A stretch of DNA of 8,183 nt from positions 1 through 8,183 of the forward strand of contig CAKPRX010000094.1 of NCBI GenBank assembly GCA_934183135.1. Direction: 5' to 3'. The translations under genes were made by a program, and so were the position numbers. This document shows, one piece after another, positions 1 through 6,766 of this stretch. The stretch's first letter is position 1. Each line of letters opens with the position of its first letter. The notes under the pieces were generated by a model. That model ran no database searches. It saw only the letters and a program-made list of their open reading frames with translations, and had not been told where the DNA came from. Source of the stretch: an uncultured Prevotella sp. Its GTDB lineage: Bacteria > Bacteroidota > Bacteroidia > Bacteroidales > Bacteroidaceae.

Positions 1-1
1 T

Positions 2-61
2 GATGTCCAGAACAAGCTGATAGCTGAGCACGAGGCAGAGCAGAAAGAAGAGGAAGAGTAA
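2..61 (+). CDS. 3' end of an unidentified plus-strand gene (partial)
   Basis: Only the last 19 codons lie in the window, read in the frame that starts at base 2 and ends at the TAA at 59-61. The residues are DVQNKLIAEHEAEQKEEEE. The other two plus frames hit stops within the first 20 bases, so this is the only open one. The tail is highly charged, mostly Glu with some Lys and Gln, and looks helical; such acidic tails occur on many unrelated proteins. It is followed 28 nt later by a hairpin (90-130) that could end its transcript. It converges on the rpiB unit. I do not recognise the family and assign no function. Confidence 0.6.
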   Translation, partial: DVQNKLIAEHEAEQKEEEE

Positions 62-89
62 ATCTATAAAAACTGATAGTATTATAATA

Positions 90-130
90 GAGGCCCTCAC
101 CACTTGCTTCAGGCAAGTAGGGAGGGCCTC
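90..130 (+). terminator. Hairpin after the left-edge gene, probable terminator
   Basis: The arms 90-98 and 122-130 pair over 9 bp (GAGGCCCTC with GAGGGCCTC). After a 3-nt internal stretch with two mismatches, 102-107 and 113-118 pair over 6 bp (ACTTGC with GCAAGT) around a 5-nt loop. It lies 28 nt after the TAA at 59-61. The plus-strand sequence after it (TCTCCTGTAT) is only weakly T-rich, so it is not a perfect intrinsic terminator. On the minus strand a T-run (72-68) lies about 18 nt beyond the stem, so some function in both directions is possible. Confidence 0.6.
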
Positions 131-247
131 TCCTGTATACTCATGGGACATGGTCTAACGGGTGAAAGTGGGTTGGCGGATATTCGCGCTGTACACCGAA
201 GTTTTTCTCGGGTAATGGTTGGGATAGGCGTTACTGCTGAAAAAAGA
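131..247. other. Spacer between two convergent terminators
   Basis: This roughly 115-nt stretch separates the hairpin of the plus-strand gene from the terminator of the rpiB unit. I see no convincing reading frame, RNA gene or repeat. The short frame that crosses it (104-298) runs through both hairpins and is not gene-like. Confidence 0.5.
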
Positions 248-286
248 AACGGAACCAGGAGAGGCATGTGCCTCCTTGGTTCCGTT
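248..286 (-). terminator. Intrinsic terminator of the epimerase-tkt-rpiB unit
   Basis: Bases 248-257 pair with 277-286 over 10 bp (AACGGAACCA with TGGTTCCGTT). The stem continues through a G-T pair (258/276), a single bulged A (260) and a further 6 bp, closing on a 4-nt loop (266-269). In the minus direction the stem is followed at once by TTTCTTTTTT (249-240). It starts 23 nt after the rpiB stop. This is a classic rho-independent terminator for leftward transcription. Confidence 0.92.
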
Positions 287-309
287 AAGTTGCAATGAGA
301 GTAGGGGGG

Positions 310-753
310 TTACTCCTGTACGGGAATCTTCTTTACACGGCGTTCATGGCGGCCACCCTCAAAGGTGGTGGCAAAGAAGGTATCCATGATGGTCTCGGCC
401 GTCTTATTATCTATAAATCGGCCTGGCATAACCAATACATTGGCGTCGTTGTGCTGTCGTATCAGTCCGGCTATCTCTTTGTTCCAAGCCAGTCCGGCAC
501 GTACAGCCTGGTGCTTGTTCAGGCAGATAGCCATACCCTCGCCACTGCCACAGATGCCGATGCCTGGGTAGACCTCGCCACTCTCAATGCCCTTGGCAAG
601 GGCATGGGCAAAGTCAGGATAGTCTACACTCTGGTCGCTATAGGTGCCATAGTCCTTGTAGGGATAACCCTTCTTTTCAAGATACTCGATAACGAATTGT
701 TTCAATGGGAAGCCTGCGTGGTCGCAAGCCAGTCCGACAGTCTTTACTTCCAT
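310..753 (-). CDS. rpiB: Ribose-5-phosphate isomerase B (RpiB/LacAB family)
   Basis: A cytosolic sugar-phosphate isomerase expected to interconvert ribose-5-phosphate and ribulose-5-phosphate in the non-oxidative pentose phosphate pathway. Its 147 residues match the usual family length. Visible motifs are CDHAG (10-14), SVDYPD (42-47), GICGSGEGM (66-74) with the catalytic-type Cys68, RAGL (85-88), HNDANVL (101-107), GRFI (111-114) and the basic tail FEGGRHERRVKKI (131-143). The anion hole and catalytic Cys follow the RpiB pattern. LacA/LacB galactose-6-phosphate isomerases are homologous and galactose genes are nearby, but the single subunit, Cys68 and the tkt neighbour favour RpiB. The ATG at 753 lies only 4 nt after the tkt stop, with no clear Shine-Dalgarno, so translation is probably coupled to tkt. 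It is the last gene before the terminator at 248-286. Confidence 0.95.
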   Translation of the reverse strand: MEVKTVGLACDHAGFPLKQFVIEYLEKKGYPYKDYGTYSDQSVDYPDFAHALAKGIESGEVYPGIGICGSGEGMAICLNKHQAVRAGLAWNKEIAGLIRQHNDANVLVMPGRFIDNKTAETIMDTFFATTFEGGRHERRVKKIPVQE

Positions 754-757
754 AGTC

Positions 758-2776
758 TTAATGTTTTAGAAGTTGTTTAACTTGGTTATATACATTCTGG
801 GCCGTGAAGCCTAATTTCTCATCCAGTACTTTGTAGGGGGCCGAGAAACCAAAACTGTTGAGTCCGTAGACGGTACCATTGGCTCCTACCAGTCCCTCGA
901 GGGTGACGGGCAGACCGGCGGTGAGGCCGAATTTCTTGGCAGCGGCTGGCAGAACCTCTTCCTGATACTCGGCACTCTGGCGGCGGAACAATCCCTCTGA
1001 GGGAACGCTCACGATGCGTACCTTGATACCATCCTGGCGCAGCAACTCGGCTCCGGCTACCAGGGTAGAAACCTCTGACCCCGAGGCTAACAGTATTACA
1101 TCGAAGTCGGCATCAGAGCCAGCTACTACGTAGGCACCCTTGCGGGCCTGCTGATAGTCATTGCCTTCGGGCAGGTTCTTGATGCCCTGGCGCGAGAAAA
1201 TGAGGGCCGTCGGGGTCGACATGTTCTCCATGGCCATCTGCCAGGCTACGGTAGCCTCGTTGGCATCGGCTGGGCGGAATACACGTACCGAGTCGTTGCC
1301 ATGATGGTTTCTCAGCTTCTCCATCAGTCGTATCTGTGCCTCCTGCTCTACAGGCTCATGGGTGGGGCCGTCCTCGCCTACGCGGAACGCATCGTGGGTC
1401 CAGATAAACTTGATGGGCACCTCCATGAGGGCTGCCAGGCGTACAGCGGGTTTCATGTAGTCTGAGAATACGAAGAACGTGGCGCAGGCCGGGATGACGC
1501 CTCCATGCAGATACATGCCGATACACATACAGGCCATGGTGAGTTCGCTTACACCCGCCTCGAAGAAAGCGCCGGTAAAATCGTCCTTGCTCAGGTCGTG
1601 GGTCTTCTTCAGGAACCCGTCTGTCTTGTCAGAGTTAGAGAGGTCGGCCGAAGAGCATATCATGTTGGGTACCTGCTCGGCCAGCACGCCTAAGCAGGCA
1701 GCCGAGGCTGCACGGGTGGCGATGTCTGGTTTCTGGACAAATGTGCTCCAGTCTACCTTGGGGGCGTTGCCCGAGAACCAAGTCTGCATCTGCTGTGCTT
1801 TCTCGGGGTTGGCCTTGGCCCATTCGTCCTCGGCCTTACGGCGGTCGGCCACGATGGCTTGCAGCTCCTTGCGTCTGTTGGCATACAGTTCCTTGACATC
1901 GTCAAAGATGACGAATGGGTCATCAGGATTGCCGCCTAAGTGTACGATGGTGTTGCGGTAAGCCTCGCCGCCGAGTGGAGTCCCGTGGGTCTTGATGGTG
2001 TGCTCGTAGCTCGACCCATCGGCCTTCAGGGCACCCTTGCCCATGATGGTCTTGCCGATAATCAGGGTGGGGCGGTGTTCCTCAGCGTTGGCTGTATCGA
2101 GCGCTTGCCGTATCTGGTCTACGTCGTTGCCGTCAATCTTGATGACATTCCATCCCCAAGCCTTGTACTTGGCGGCGGTGTCTTCCTGCATCACCACCTT
2201 GCACTCGGTAGAGAGCTGTATGTCGTTAGAGTCGTAGAACATGATGAGGTTGTTGAGCCCCAGTATGCCGGCCAGTCGGCCCGTGCCTTGTGAGATCTCT
2301 TCCTCGATGCCGCCATCAGATATATAGGCATATATCTTGTGCTGCATTACGGTGTGTCCGAGCCGTGCCTCCAGGAATTTCTCGGCCACGGCGGCTCCAG
2401 CGGCAAAGGTGTGTCCCTGTCCTAAGGGCCCCGATGTATTCTCTATACCACGCTGTACATCGCGCTCGGGGTGGCCAGGGGTGGGGGAGCCCCACTGGCG
2501 GAACTGCTGCAGTTCGTCGAGCGTGAACTTGCCCTGCAGGGCCAAGGCCGAGTAGAGCATGGGCGACATGTGGCCCGGGTCGAGGAAGAAGCGGTCGCGC
2601 CCGCTCCACGTCGGATCCTCAGGGTCGTACACCATGTACTCTGCGAAGAGCACGTTGATAAAGTCTGATCCGCCCATGGCACCTCCGGGGTGTCCCGAGT
2701 TTGCCTTTTCTACCATTGAGGCAGCCAGTATGCGGATATTGTCGGCTGCCCGGTTCATTAACAGTTTGTCGTTCAT
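758..2776 (-). CDS. tkt: Transketolase, ThDP-dependent
   Basis: Transfers two-carbon ketol units between pentose, tetrose, hexose and heptulose phosphates in the cytosol. At 672 residues it is full length. Order of parts: ThDP/PP domain with KANSGHPGGAMG (24-35, His29), PGHMSPML (67-74, His69), a His at 102, SGPLGQGH (115-122) and the metal-binding stretch with Asp154 and Asn184; His264 in THGTPLGG; pyrimidine domain with the catalytic Glu411 (VSELTMA), the pair His461-Asp462, GEDGPTHEP (467-475, His473) and Arg529; then the C-terminal domain. Asp154 to Asn184 has the same 30-residue spacing as in E. coli TktA. The usual GDG is SDG here, and the glutamate corresponding to yeast Glu167 appears to be Gly164. 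It starts 46 nt after the upstream epimerase stop and ends 4 nt before rpiB, so the three genes are probably one transcript. Confidence 0.97.
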   Translation of the reverse strand: MNDKLLMNRAADNIRILAASMVEKANSGHPGGAMGGSDFINVLFAEYMVYDPEDPTWSGRDRFFLDPGHMSPMLYSALALQGKFTLDELQQFRQWGSPTPGHPERDVQRGIENTSGPLGQGHTFAAGAAVAEKFLEARLGHTVMQHKIYAYISDGGIEEEISQGTGRLAGILGLNNLIMFYDSNDIQLSTECKVVMQEDTAAKYKAWGWNVIKIDGNDVDQIRQALDTANAEEHRPTLIIGKTIMGKGALKADGSSYEHTIKTHGTPLGGEAYRNTIVHLGGNPDDPFVIFDDVKELYANRRKELQAIVADRRKAEDEWAKANPEKAQQMQTWFSGNAPKVDWSTFVQKPDIATRAASAACLGVLAEQVPNMICSSADLSNSDKTDGFLKKTHDLSKDDFTGAFFEAGVSELTMACMCIGMYLHGGVIPACATFFVFSDYMKPAVRLAALMEVPIKFIWTHDAFRVGEDGPTHEPVEQEAQIRLMEKLRNHHGNDSVRVFRPADANEATVAWQMAMENMSTPTALIFSRQGIKNLPEGNDYQQARKGAYVVAGSDADFDVILLASGSEVSTLVAGAELLRQDGIKVRIVSVPSEGLFRRQSAEYQEEVLPAAAKKFGLTAGLPVTLEGLVGANGTVYGLNSFGFSAPYKVLDEKLGFTAQNVYNQVKQLLKH

Positions 2777-2802
2777 TATATATAAATAACTAAGGTTTCC
2801 CC

Positions 2803-2822
2803 CTGCCAGCTGCCGTGGCAGC
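2803..2822 (-). other. Small inverted repeats in the epimerase-tkt gap
   Basis: In the 46-nt gap after the epimerase TAA (2825-2823), two mutually exclusive stems overlap. One is 2809-2814 with 2817-2822 (GCTGCC/GGCAGC). The other is 2803-2808 with 2816-2821 (CTGCCA/TGGCAG, 7-nt loop). No T-run follows in the minus direction, so neither is an intrinsic terminator. They may affect transcript stability or processing ahead of tkt, or be chance. Confidence 0.4.
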
Positions 2823-3983
2823 TTACTTCACTGAAAATCTGTAGGCCGTGTGGCTTGTATATTTCTCGCCAGGCTTCAGATAGGGTGAGGGGAAGTTCTT
2901 CTTATTCGGTGAGTCGGGATATTTCTGGCTCTCAAGGCATACCGATGCCTGTTTGGGGTAGCGTATGCCGTGCTTGCCAGCTACCTTGCCGTCCAGGAAG
3001 TTGCCAGTGTACACCTGTACGCCAGGCTCGGTGGTAAACATCTCCAGGCAGATGCCGGTGTTAGGGGCGTAGAGGCTGGCAGCCACTATACGGTCGTTGC
3101 CCTTACCGTTAACGTAGGTGTTGAGGCACCAGTTATGGTCGTAGCCATGGGCGTTCTTGATCTGGTCAAAGCTGGTGTCGCCGATGGTCTCATAGAGAGG
3201 GTGACGCTTGTTGAAGTTGAGCGGTGTGCCGTACACGGGCTTGATGGCCCCTGTGGTCATAAAGGTAGAGTCGGCCGGGGTGTAGTCGTCGGCATTGATG
3301 TACAGCACCATGTCGGTACCGGGCTTGGTCATGTCGCCGGTGAGGTTGAAGTAAGAGTGGTTGGTCATGTTGATAACCGTCTCCTTGTCGGTAGTGGCCT
3401 CATACTGTATGTCCAGGGTGTTGTTGCTCTTTACGGTGTAGGTCACCTTGGCCGTTACGGTACCGGGGAAATTGTTGTCGCCATCGGGCGAAACGATGGT
3501 CAGGTCCAGGGTGGTGTCATTGGGCTGTACGGCGTCGTACACCTGGTACTGCCAGCCCGACGGGCCTCCGTGTAGGCAGTGGCCGAAGTTGTTGCGGGGC
3601 AGCTGTATCTTCTTGCCGCCTACCACTATCTGTCCCTTGTTGATGCGGTTGGCGTAGCGGCCTATGGTGGCTCCGAAATCGCTGGGCGTGTGGGCCGAGT
3701 CGGCATACTGGTGGATATTGTCAAAACCGAGTACTACATCGGTGGGGTTGCCGTTCTTGTCGGGGACGCAAAGCGAGACGATGCGGCCGCCGAAATTGGT
3801 GATACACACCTCCATGCCATTGTCGTTAGACAGGGTGTAGAGCTTTATGGGCTTGTTGTTGATAATGGTGTCAAAGTTGGCCGGGTTCAGTCCGGACACG
3901 GTGAGTTGACCGTTGCCCGAGCAGGCCGTGAACATGGCCATGGCCACGCTCATGCTGAGTACAAGATTTGTTAGCTTTTTCAT
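2823..3983 (-). CDS. Lipoprotein aldose 1-epimerase (mutarotase), exported
   Basis: Interconverts alpha and beta anomers of aldoses such as galactose or glucose. The N-terminus is a lipoprotein signal: KK, a hydrophobic stretch (7-18) and a lipobox ending FTA-C with Cys21 as the lipidated residue. The mature enzyme should therefore sit outside the cytoplasm. The residues after Cys (SGNGQ) lack the acidic pattern reported for surface export in Bacteroidetes, which favours a periplasm-facing location. The 386-residue length is a signal plus a full GalM fold. Active-site positions by comparison with Lactococcus GalM: His138 (HCLHGG), His209 (NHSYFNL), Asp282 (GYDHNW) and Glu351 (CLESQ); GRYANRI lies at 108-114. 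It is a divergent paralogue of the cytosolic enzyme at 6767-7855. It heads the unit with tkt and rpiB. The ATG at 3983 is the only start that gives the signal peptide. I found no convincing promoter upstream. Confidence 0.94.
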   Translation of the reverse strand: MKKLTNLVLSMSVAMAMFTACSGNGQLTVSGLNPANFDTIINNKPIKLYTLSNDNGMEVCITNFGGRIVSLCVPDKNGNPTDVVLGFDNIHQYADSAHTPSDFGATIGRYANRINKGQIVVGGKKIQLPRNNFGHCLHGGPSGWQYQVYDAVQPNDTTLDLTIVSPDGDNNFPGTVTAKVTYTVKSNNTLDIQYEATTDKETVINMTNHSYFNLTGDMTKPGTDMVLYINADDYTPADSTFMTTGAIKPVYGTPLNFNKRHPLYETIGDTSFDQIKNAHGYDHNWCLNTYVNGKGNDRIVAASLYAPNTGICLEMFTTEPGVQVYTGNFLDGKVAGKHGIRYPKQASVCLESQKYPDSPNKKNFPSPYLKPGEKYTSHTAYRFSVK

Positions 3984-4089
3984 AATTCTTATTAGTTTAT
4001 TTCTTGAGTTCTATTTATTCTGCTGTAAATTTACCTTTTTTTTTCCAAAGAACACGCATATTGTTCCGGTTATTTTTATCGCGGGCACA

Positions 4090-4169
4090 AAAAAGACCAT
4101 CATTAGCGCGCTAATGATGGTCTTTAGGATGCTAATGACGGTCATTAGACTTCTAATGATGGTCATTGG
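4090..4169. repeat. Four-unit, 21-bp-phased near-palindromic repeat
   Basis: The motif CTAATGAYGGTCWTTRG recurs at starts 4111, 4132 and 4153, exactly 21 bp apart. A fourth, half-degenerate unit at 4090 keeps the right half TCATTAG at 4100-4106. The right half recurs at 4100, 4121, 4142 and 4163. The unit at 4132-4148 is a perfect 8-bp inverted repeat around one base (CTAATGAC G GTCATTAG). The 12-mer CTAATGATGGTC occurs at 4111 and 4153, with one transition at 4132, and its reverse complement is at 4095-4106. A spacing of two helical turns puts the units on one face of the DNA. The positions are read directly; a role as operator or attenuator is inference. Confidence 0.9.
4092..4125 (-). terminator. 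Intrinsic terminator of the epimerase-transporter-galK unit
   Basis: Bases 4092-4108 and 4109-4125 form a perfect 34-nt palindrome with 17-bp arms centred between 4108 and 4109. In the minus direction the paired stretch ending GATGGTC is followed by six T (4094-4089). With the outer A-T pairs opened and a small CGCG loop, this is a good rho-independent terminator 90 nt after the galK stop. The 5' arm of the hairpin in the transcript (4127-4111) has two near-copies upstream at 4148-4132 and 4169-4153. Each could pair with the same 3' arm, the first through one G-U pair. Confidence 0.85.
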
Positions 4170-4215
4170 CGTGGCCGCGATGTCCCCGGCCTAAGCGAGG
4201 GCGGTCCTATGGATT

Positions 4216-5376
4216 TTAGCAGACCTTGTGCGAGCCCTCGCTGATTACTACATTGTAGACAGCGGGCTCATGGCCGTACTTCTCTTTAAATTTGGCTTTG
4301 GCATCAGCGATGAACTTGTCGTACATATCATCCTTGACCAGGTTGATGGTACAGCCGCCGAAACCACCGCCCATGATACGGCTACCGGTTACGCCGTTGG
4401 ACTTGGCGAGTTCGTTCAGGTAGTCCAGTTCGACACATGACACCTCGTATTCCTTGCTCAGGCCCTCGTGGGTCTCGTACATCTTCTGGCCTACGGTCTC
4501 GTAGTCGCCCTTCTGCAGCGCATCGCAGACAGCGAGTACACGGTCTTTCTCGCCGAGTACGAAGTGGGCGCGGGTGTAGTCTTCTACGCCTACCTCGTCC
4601 TTGACCTCTTCAAGCTGCTCCCAGGTGCAGTCGCGCAGGGTCTCGAACTTAGCTTCGGGATGCTTGGCAGCTATGTGCTTCACCACGTTCTCGCAGCTGT
4701 TGCGGCGGTCGTTGTAGGGTGAGCCCTTCAGCTCGTGCTTAACCTTAGAGTCGAGCAGCACCAGTTTGTAGCCCTCGGGGTTGAAGGGGAAGTACTCGAA
4801 CTCGCGTGAGCGGCAGTCCAGGCGCATTAGTTTGCCCTCCTTGCCAAACACGCTGGCAAATTGGTCCATGATGCCGCAGTTAACGCCGATATACTTGTGC
4901 TCGGTGGCCTGGCCAGCCAGGGCCAAGTCCCACTTAGATACCTTGTTGTCACCGAACAGGTCGTTCAGGGCAAAGGCAAAACAGCTCTCCAGGGCAGCCG
5001 ATGAAGACATGCCGGCGCCGAGTGGAACATCGCCATAAAAGGCGGTGTTAAATCCCTTGACATCTACGCCCAGGGCTTTCATTTCCTGTACGACACCGTA
5101 GATATAGCGTGCCCATGTGGCGCGCGGCCCCTCGGGGTCGTTCACCTTGAACTCTACGCGGTCTTTCAAGTCTATCGAGTAGCACATCACGGTGTCGGTG
5201 CCATTGGGGCGAACCTCGGCCATAATGCCCTTGTCTACTGCGCCGGGGAACACGAAACCTCCGTTATAGTCGGTGTGCTCGCCTATCAGGTTGATGCGGC
5301 CAGGTGACATGTATATATTGCCAGTCTTGCCGTCAAAGTGCTTGATGAACCGGCTTCTTACCTTTTCTATGTCCAT
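4216..5376 (-). CDS. galK: Galactokinase
   Basis: Phosphorylates alpha-D-galactose at C1 with ATP, the entry step of the Leloir pathway, in the cytosol. It is a GHMP kinase of 386 residues, the normal length. Visible motifs are the galactokinase signature GRINLIGEHTDYNGG (27-41) with Arg27, Glu33, His34 and Asp36; the ATP loop LGAGMSSSAALE (119-130); CGIMDQF (168-173) with catalytic Asp171; and the third GHMP motif MGGGFGG (335-341). I place the start at the ATG at 5376, giving MDIEK. The frame extends two codons further to a TTG at 5382, but the ATG is preferred; no clear Shine-Dalgarno separates them. It lies 40 nt after the transporter stop and is the last gene before the terminator at 4092-4125. 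galT and galE are not in the window, so galactose-1-phosphate must be processed by enzymes encoded elsewhere. Confidence 0.97.
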   Translation of the reverse strand: MDIEKVRSRFIKHFDGKTGNIYMSPGRINLIGEHTDYNGGFVFPGAVDKGIMAEVRPNGTDTVMCYSIDLKDRVEFKVNDPEGPRATWARYIYGVVQEMKALGVDVKGFNTAFYGDVPLGAGMSSSAALESCFAFALNDLFGDNKVSKWDLALAGQATEHKYIGVNCGIMDQFASVFGKEGKLMRLDCRSREFEYFPFNPEGYKLVLLDSKVKHELKGSPYNDRRNSCENVVKHIAAKHPEAKFETLRDCTWEQLEEVKDEVGVEDYTRAHFVLGEKDRVLAVCDALQKGDYETVGQKMYETHEGLSKEYEVSCVELDYLNELAKSNGVTGSRIMGGGFGGCTINLVKDDMYDKFIADAKAKFKEKYGHEPAVYNVVISEGSHKVC

Positions 5377-5416
5377 AATCAATTCGTTTTTAAGGGTTAG
5401 TTTTATCTATAATAGT

Positions 5417-6712
5417 TTAGTCTACAGGGATATCCTTGTTAACATTCTTAGAGCCGAAGAGGGCGTAGTACAGAATGTAAACGGAGCTCAGTAATACCAC
5501 GATGAAACTGCTGATGTAGTTATGGGTGAAGTCTATCACCTTGGCCTGGATGAAGATCATTACGGCAAAGCCGGCCACCATCATCATAAAGGCTCCCGAG
5601 GCAGCAGCGGTGTACTTGCCCAGACCCTCGGTGGCCAGGTTGAAGATTCCACCCCACATAACCGATGCGCAGAGGCCGATGAGCAGGAAGGCGAAGATGC
5701 CTACGGGTATCTGGCCCCATACCAGTGTCAGGTGGGTGTAGTCGATACCGGGGCAGCTGATTCTCAAACTTTCAGGCAGCAGCATACCGGCGGCGGTAAG
5801 GATGATGGCAGCTGTACTTACGGTGGTTATCATGGCCTTAGTCGATATCTTGCCGCCAATCATGCCACCTACGAAGCGGCCGATGAGCATGAAGATAAAG
5901 TACACAGCACCTAAGGTGCCACAGTAGCCGGCATCCATGCCTAAGCCGTGGGTGGCGGCATCGGGCGAAGCGGTGAGGTACGAGAATATATAGGTGGGAG
6001 GACACACCTCTACGGCACCGTAGATACCTATGGCAAGCATGCCCAGCTTGAAGTGACGGAAAGAGTAGCAGCTGTGCTCGTCTTTGGTGCCCTCGGTCTT
6101 CTTGCCCTGCTCGGGCTCCTTAATCTTGGTGAAGAAGATGACGATGAAGGCAAATATGAAAATGGCCAGGGCTATGAACAGGGCTGGTGTGGCGTCGGAA
6201 ACCTTAGCCTTGGTGGCATCGCCGATGAGGCTTCCCATCAGGATATATACACATACGGCTGCGGCCGAGTTGAACACACCGCCAATCTGTATCAGCTGGT
6301 TACCTGTGTTGCCACCTCCGCCAAGCAGGTTAAGCATGGGGTTAACCACGGCATTGAGCATACACATGCAGAGACCCGATATGAAGGCTCCGATGAGGTA
6401 TACGATGAAGCCCATCTCACCACTGATCCACTGAACCAGCAGACCGATGATACCTACTACCAGGGCTGTCAGGGCAGTCTTCTTGTAACCAAACTTCTGG
6501 ATGAGCAGACCCGAGGGGATACCCATGAGCAGATAGGCACCGAAGTTGCCGTAGTTGCCAACCTGTCCTAATGTCTCAGATACGTTGAAACAGTTTTTCA
6601 GTATGACGGCCATAGGTGAGCAAAGATTGGTCACAAAGGCAATCATAGCAAAGAGAAATACCATGGCCAGTATGGCTATGATGCTTCCTTGTTTTTTAGT
6701 GGAGTTTTCCAT
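5417..6712 (-). CDS. MFS sugar transporter, FHS/FucP-like (probable galactose/glucose permease)
   Basis: An inner-membrane permease of 431 residues with about 12 hydrophobic segments, among them 11-30, 56-72, 80-97, 102-128, 143-163, 175-195, 222-242, 264-285, 296-313, 333-357, 369-390 and 399-419. A charged, hydrophilic cytoplasmic loop (196-221, rich in Lys and Glu) separates the two six-helix halves. Family marks are the motif-A-like GIPSGLLIQKFGYKK (64-78) and NPMLNLLG (124-131), which resembles the NP...G stretch of fucose/glucose-galactose permeases. Its position between a mutarotase and galK points to galactose, perhaps glucose too. By my alignment, the two acidic residues used for proton coupling in E. 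coli FucP (Asp46, Glu135) are Ser32 and Asn120 here, so the coupling mode is uncertain. It starts 54 nt after the epimerase stop; the ATG is preceded by an A-rich stretch (AATTAAAGAA). Confidence 0.88.
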   Translation of the reverse strand: MENSTKKQGSIIAILAMVFLFAMIAFVTNLCSPMAVILKNCFNVSETLGQVGNYGNFGAYLLMGIPSGLLIQKFGYKKTALTALVVGIIGLLVQWISGEMGFIVYLIGAFISGLCMCMLNAVVNPMLNLLGGGGNTGNQLIQIGGVFNSAAAVCVYILMGSLIGDATKAKVSDATPALFIALAIFIFAFIVIFFTKIKEPEQGKKTEGTKDEHSCYSFRHFKLGMLAIGIYGAVEVCPPTYIFSYLTASPDAATHGLGMDAGYCGTLGAVYFIFMLIGRFVGGMIGGKISTKAMITTVSTAAIILTAAGMLLPESLRISCPGIDYTHLTLVWGQIPVGIFAFLLIGLCASVMWGGIFNLATEGLGKYTAAASGAFMMMVAGFAVMIFIQAKVIDFTHNYISSFIVVLLSSVYILYYALFGSKNVNKDIPVD

Positions 6713-6766
6713 TTCTTTAATTGTTTGTAATATTTATTGATTTATATTTGTGTTCTCTGGAAGTGT

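Larger units (their letters stand above)
3984..4215. other. galK-epimerase intergenic region
   Basis: This 232-nt gap separates the two minus-strand units. From galK onward (minus direction) it holds a 5-bp GC-rich stem (4173-4177 with 4187-4191, 9-nt loop), the 21-bp repeat array (4090-4169) with the terminator, and then an AT-rich leader. The leader includes nine consecutive A on the minus strand (4044-4036). It must carry any promoter of the lipoprotein epimerase, but no well-spaced TTTG/TAnnTTTG pair is visible. Confidence 0.6.

Noticed and set aside
310..753. LacA/LacB galactose-6-phosphate isomerase in place of RpiB
   Set aside because: LacAB acts as two subunits in a tagatose pathway, of which there is no other gene here; Cys68 and coupling to tkt fit RpiB.
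295..780. A 161-codon plus-strand frame opposite rpiB
   Set aside because: rpiB on the minus strand carries every family motif, and the plus frame overlaps its whole length.
2970..3575. A 201-codon plus-strand open frame opposite the lipoprotein epimerase
   Set aside because: The minus strand encodes a complete epimerase with its active site, and the plus frame has no recognisable motif. It is an antisense shadow.
4026..4049. Promoter for the lipoprotein epimerase (TTTG at 4049-4046, TAAATTTA at 4033-4026)
   Set aside because: The gap is 12 nt instead of 19-21, and the -7 box lacks the final G. No correctly spaced TTTG lies upstream of the box.
4090..4169. CRISPR array
   Set aside because: Repeat units are 21 bp from start to start with only about 4 nt between 17-bp units, so there are no spacers, and no cas genes are present.
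5377..5382. TTG at 5382 as the galK start
   Set aside because: An in-frame ATG two codons downstream gives a normal galactokinase N-terminus, and nothing favours the TTG.
5948..6571. A 207-codon plus-strand open frame opposite the transporter
   Set aside because: Composition is that of a reversed membrane protein gene (rich in His, Gly and Glu), with no motif; the minus strand has a clear MFS protein.
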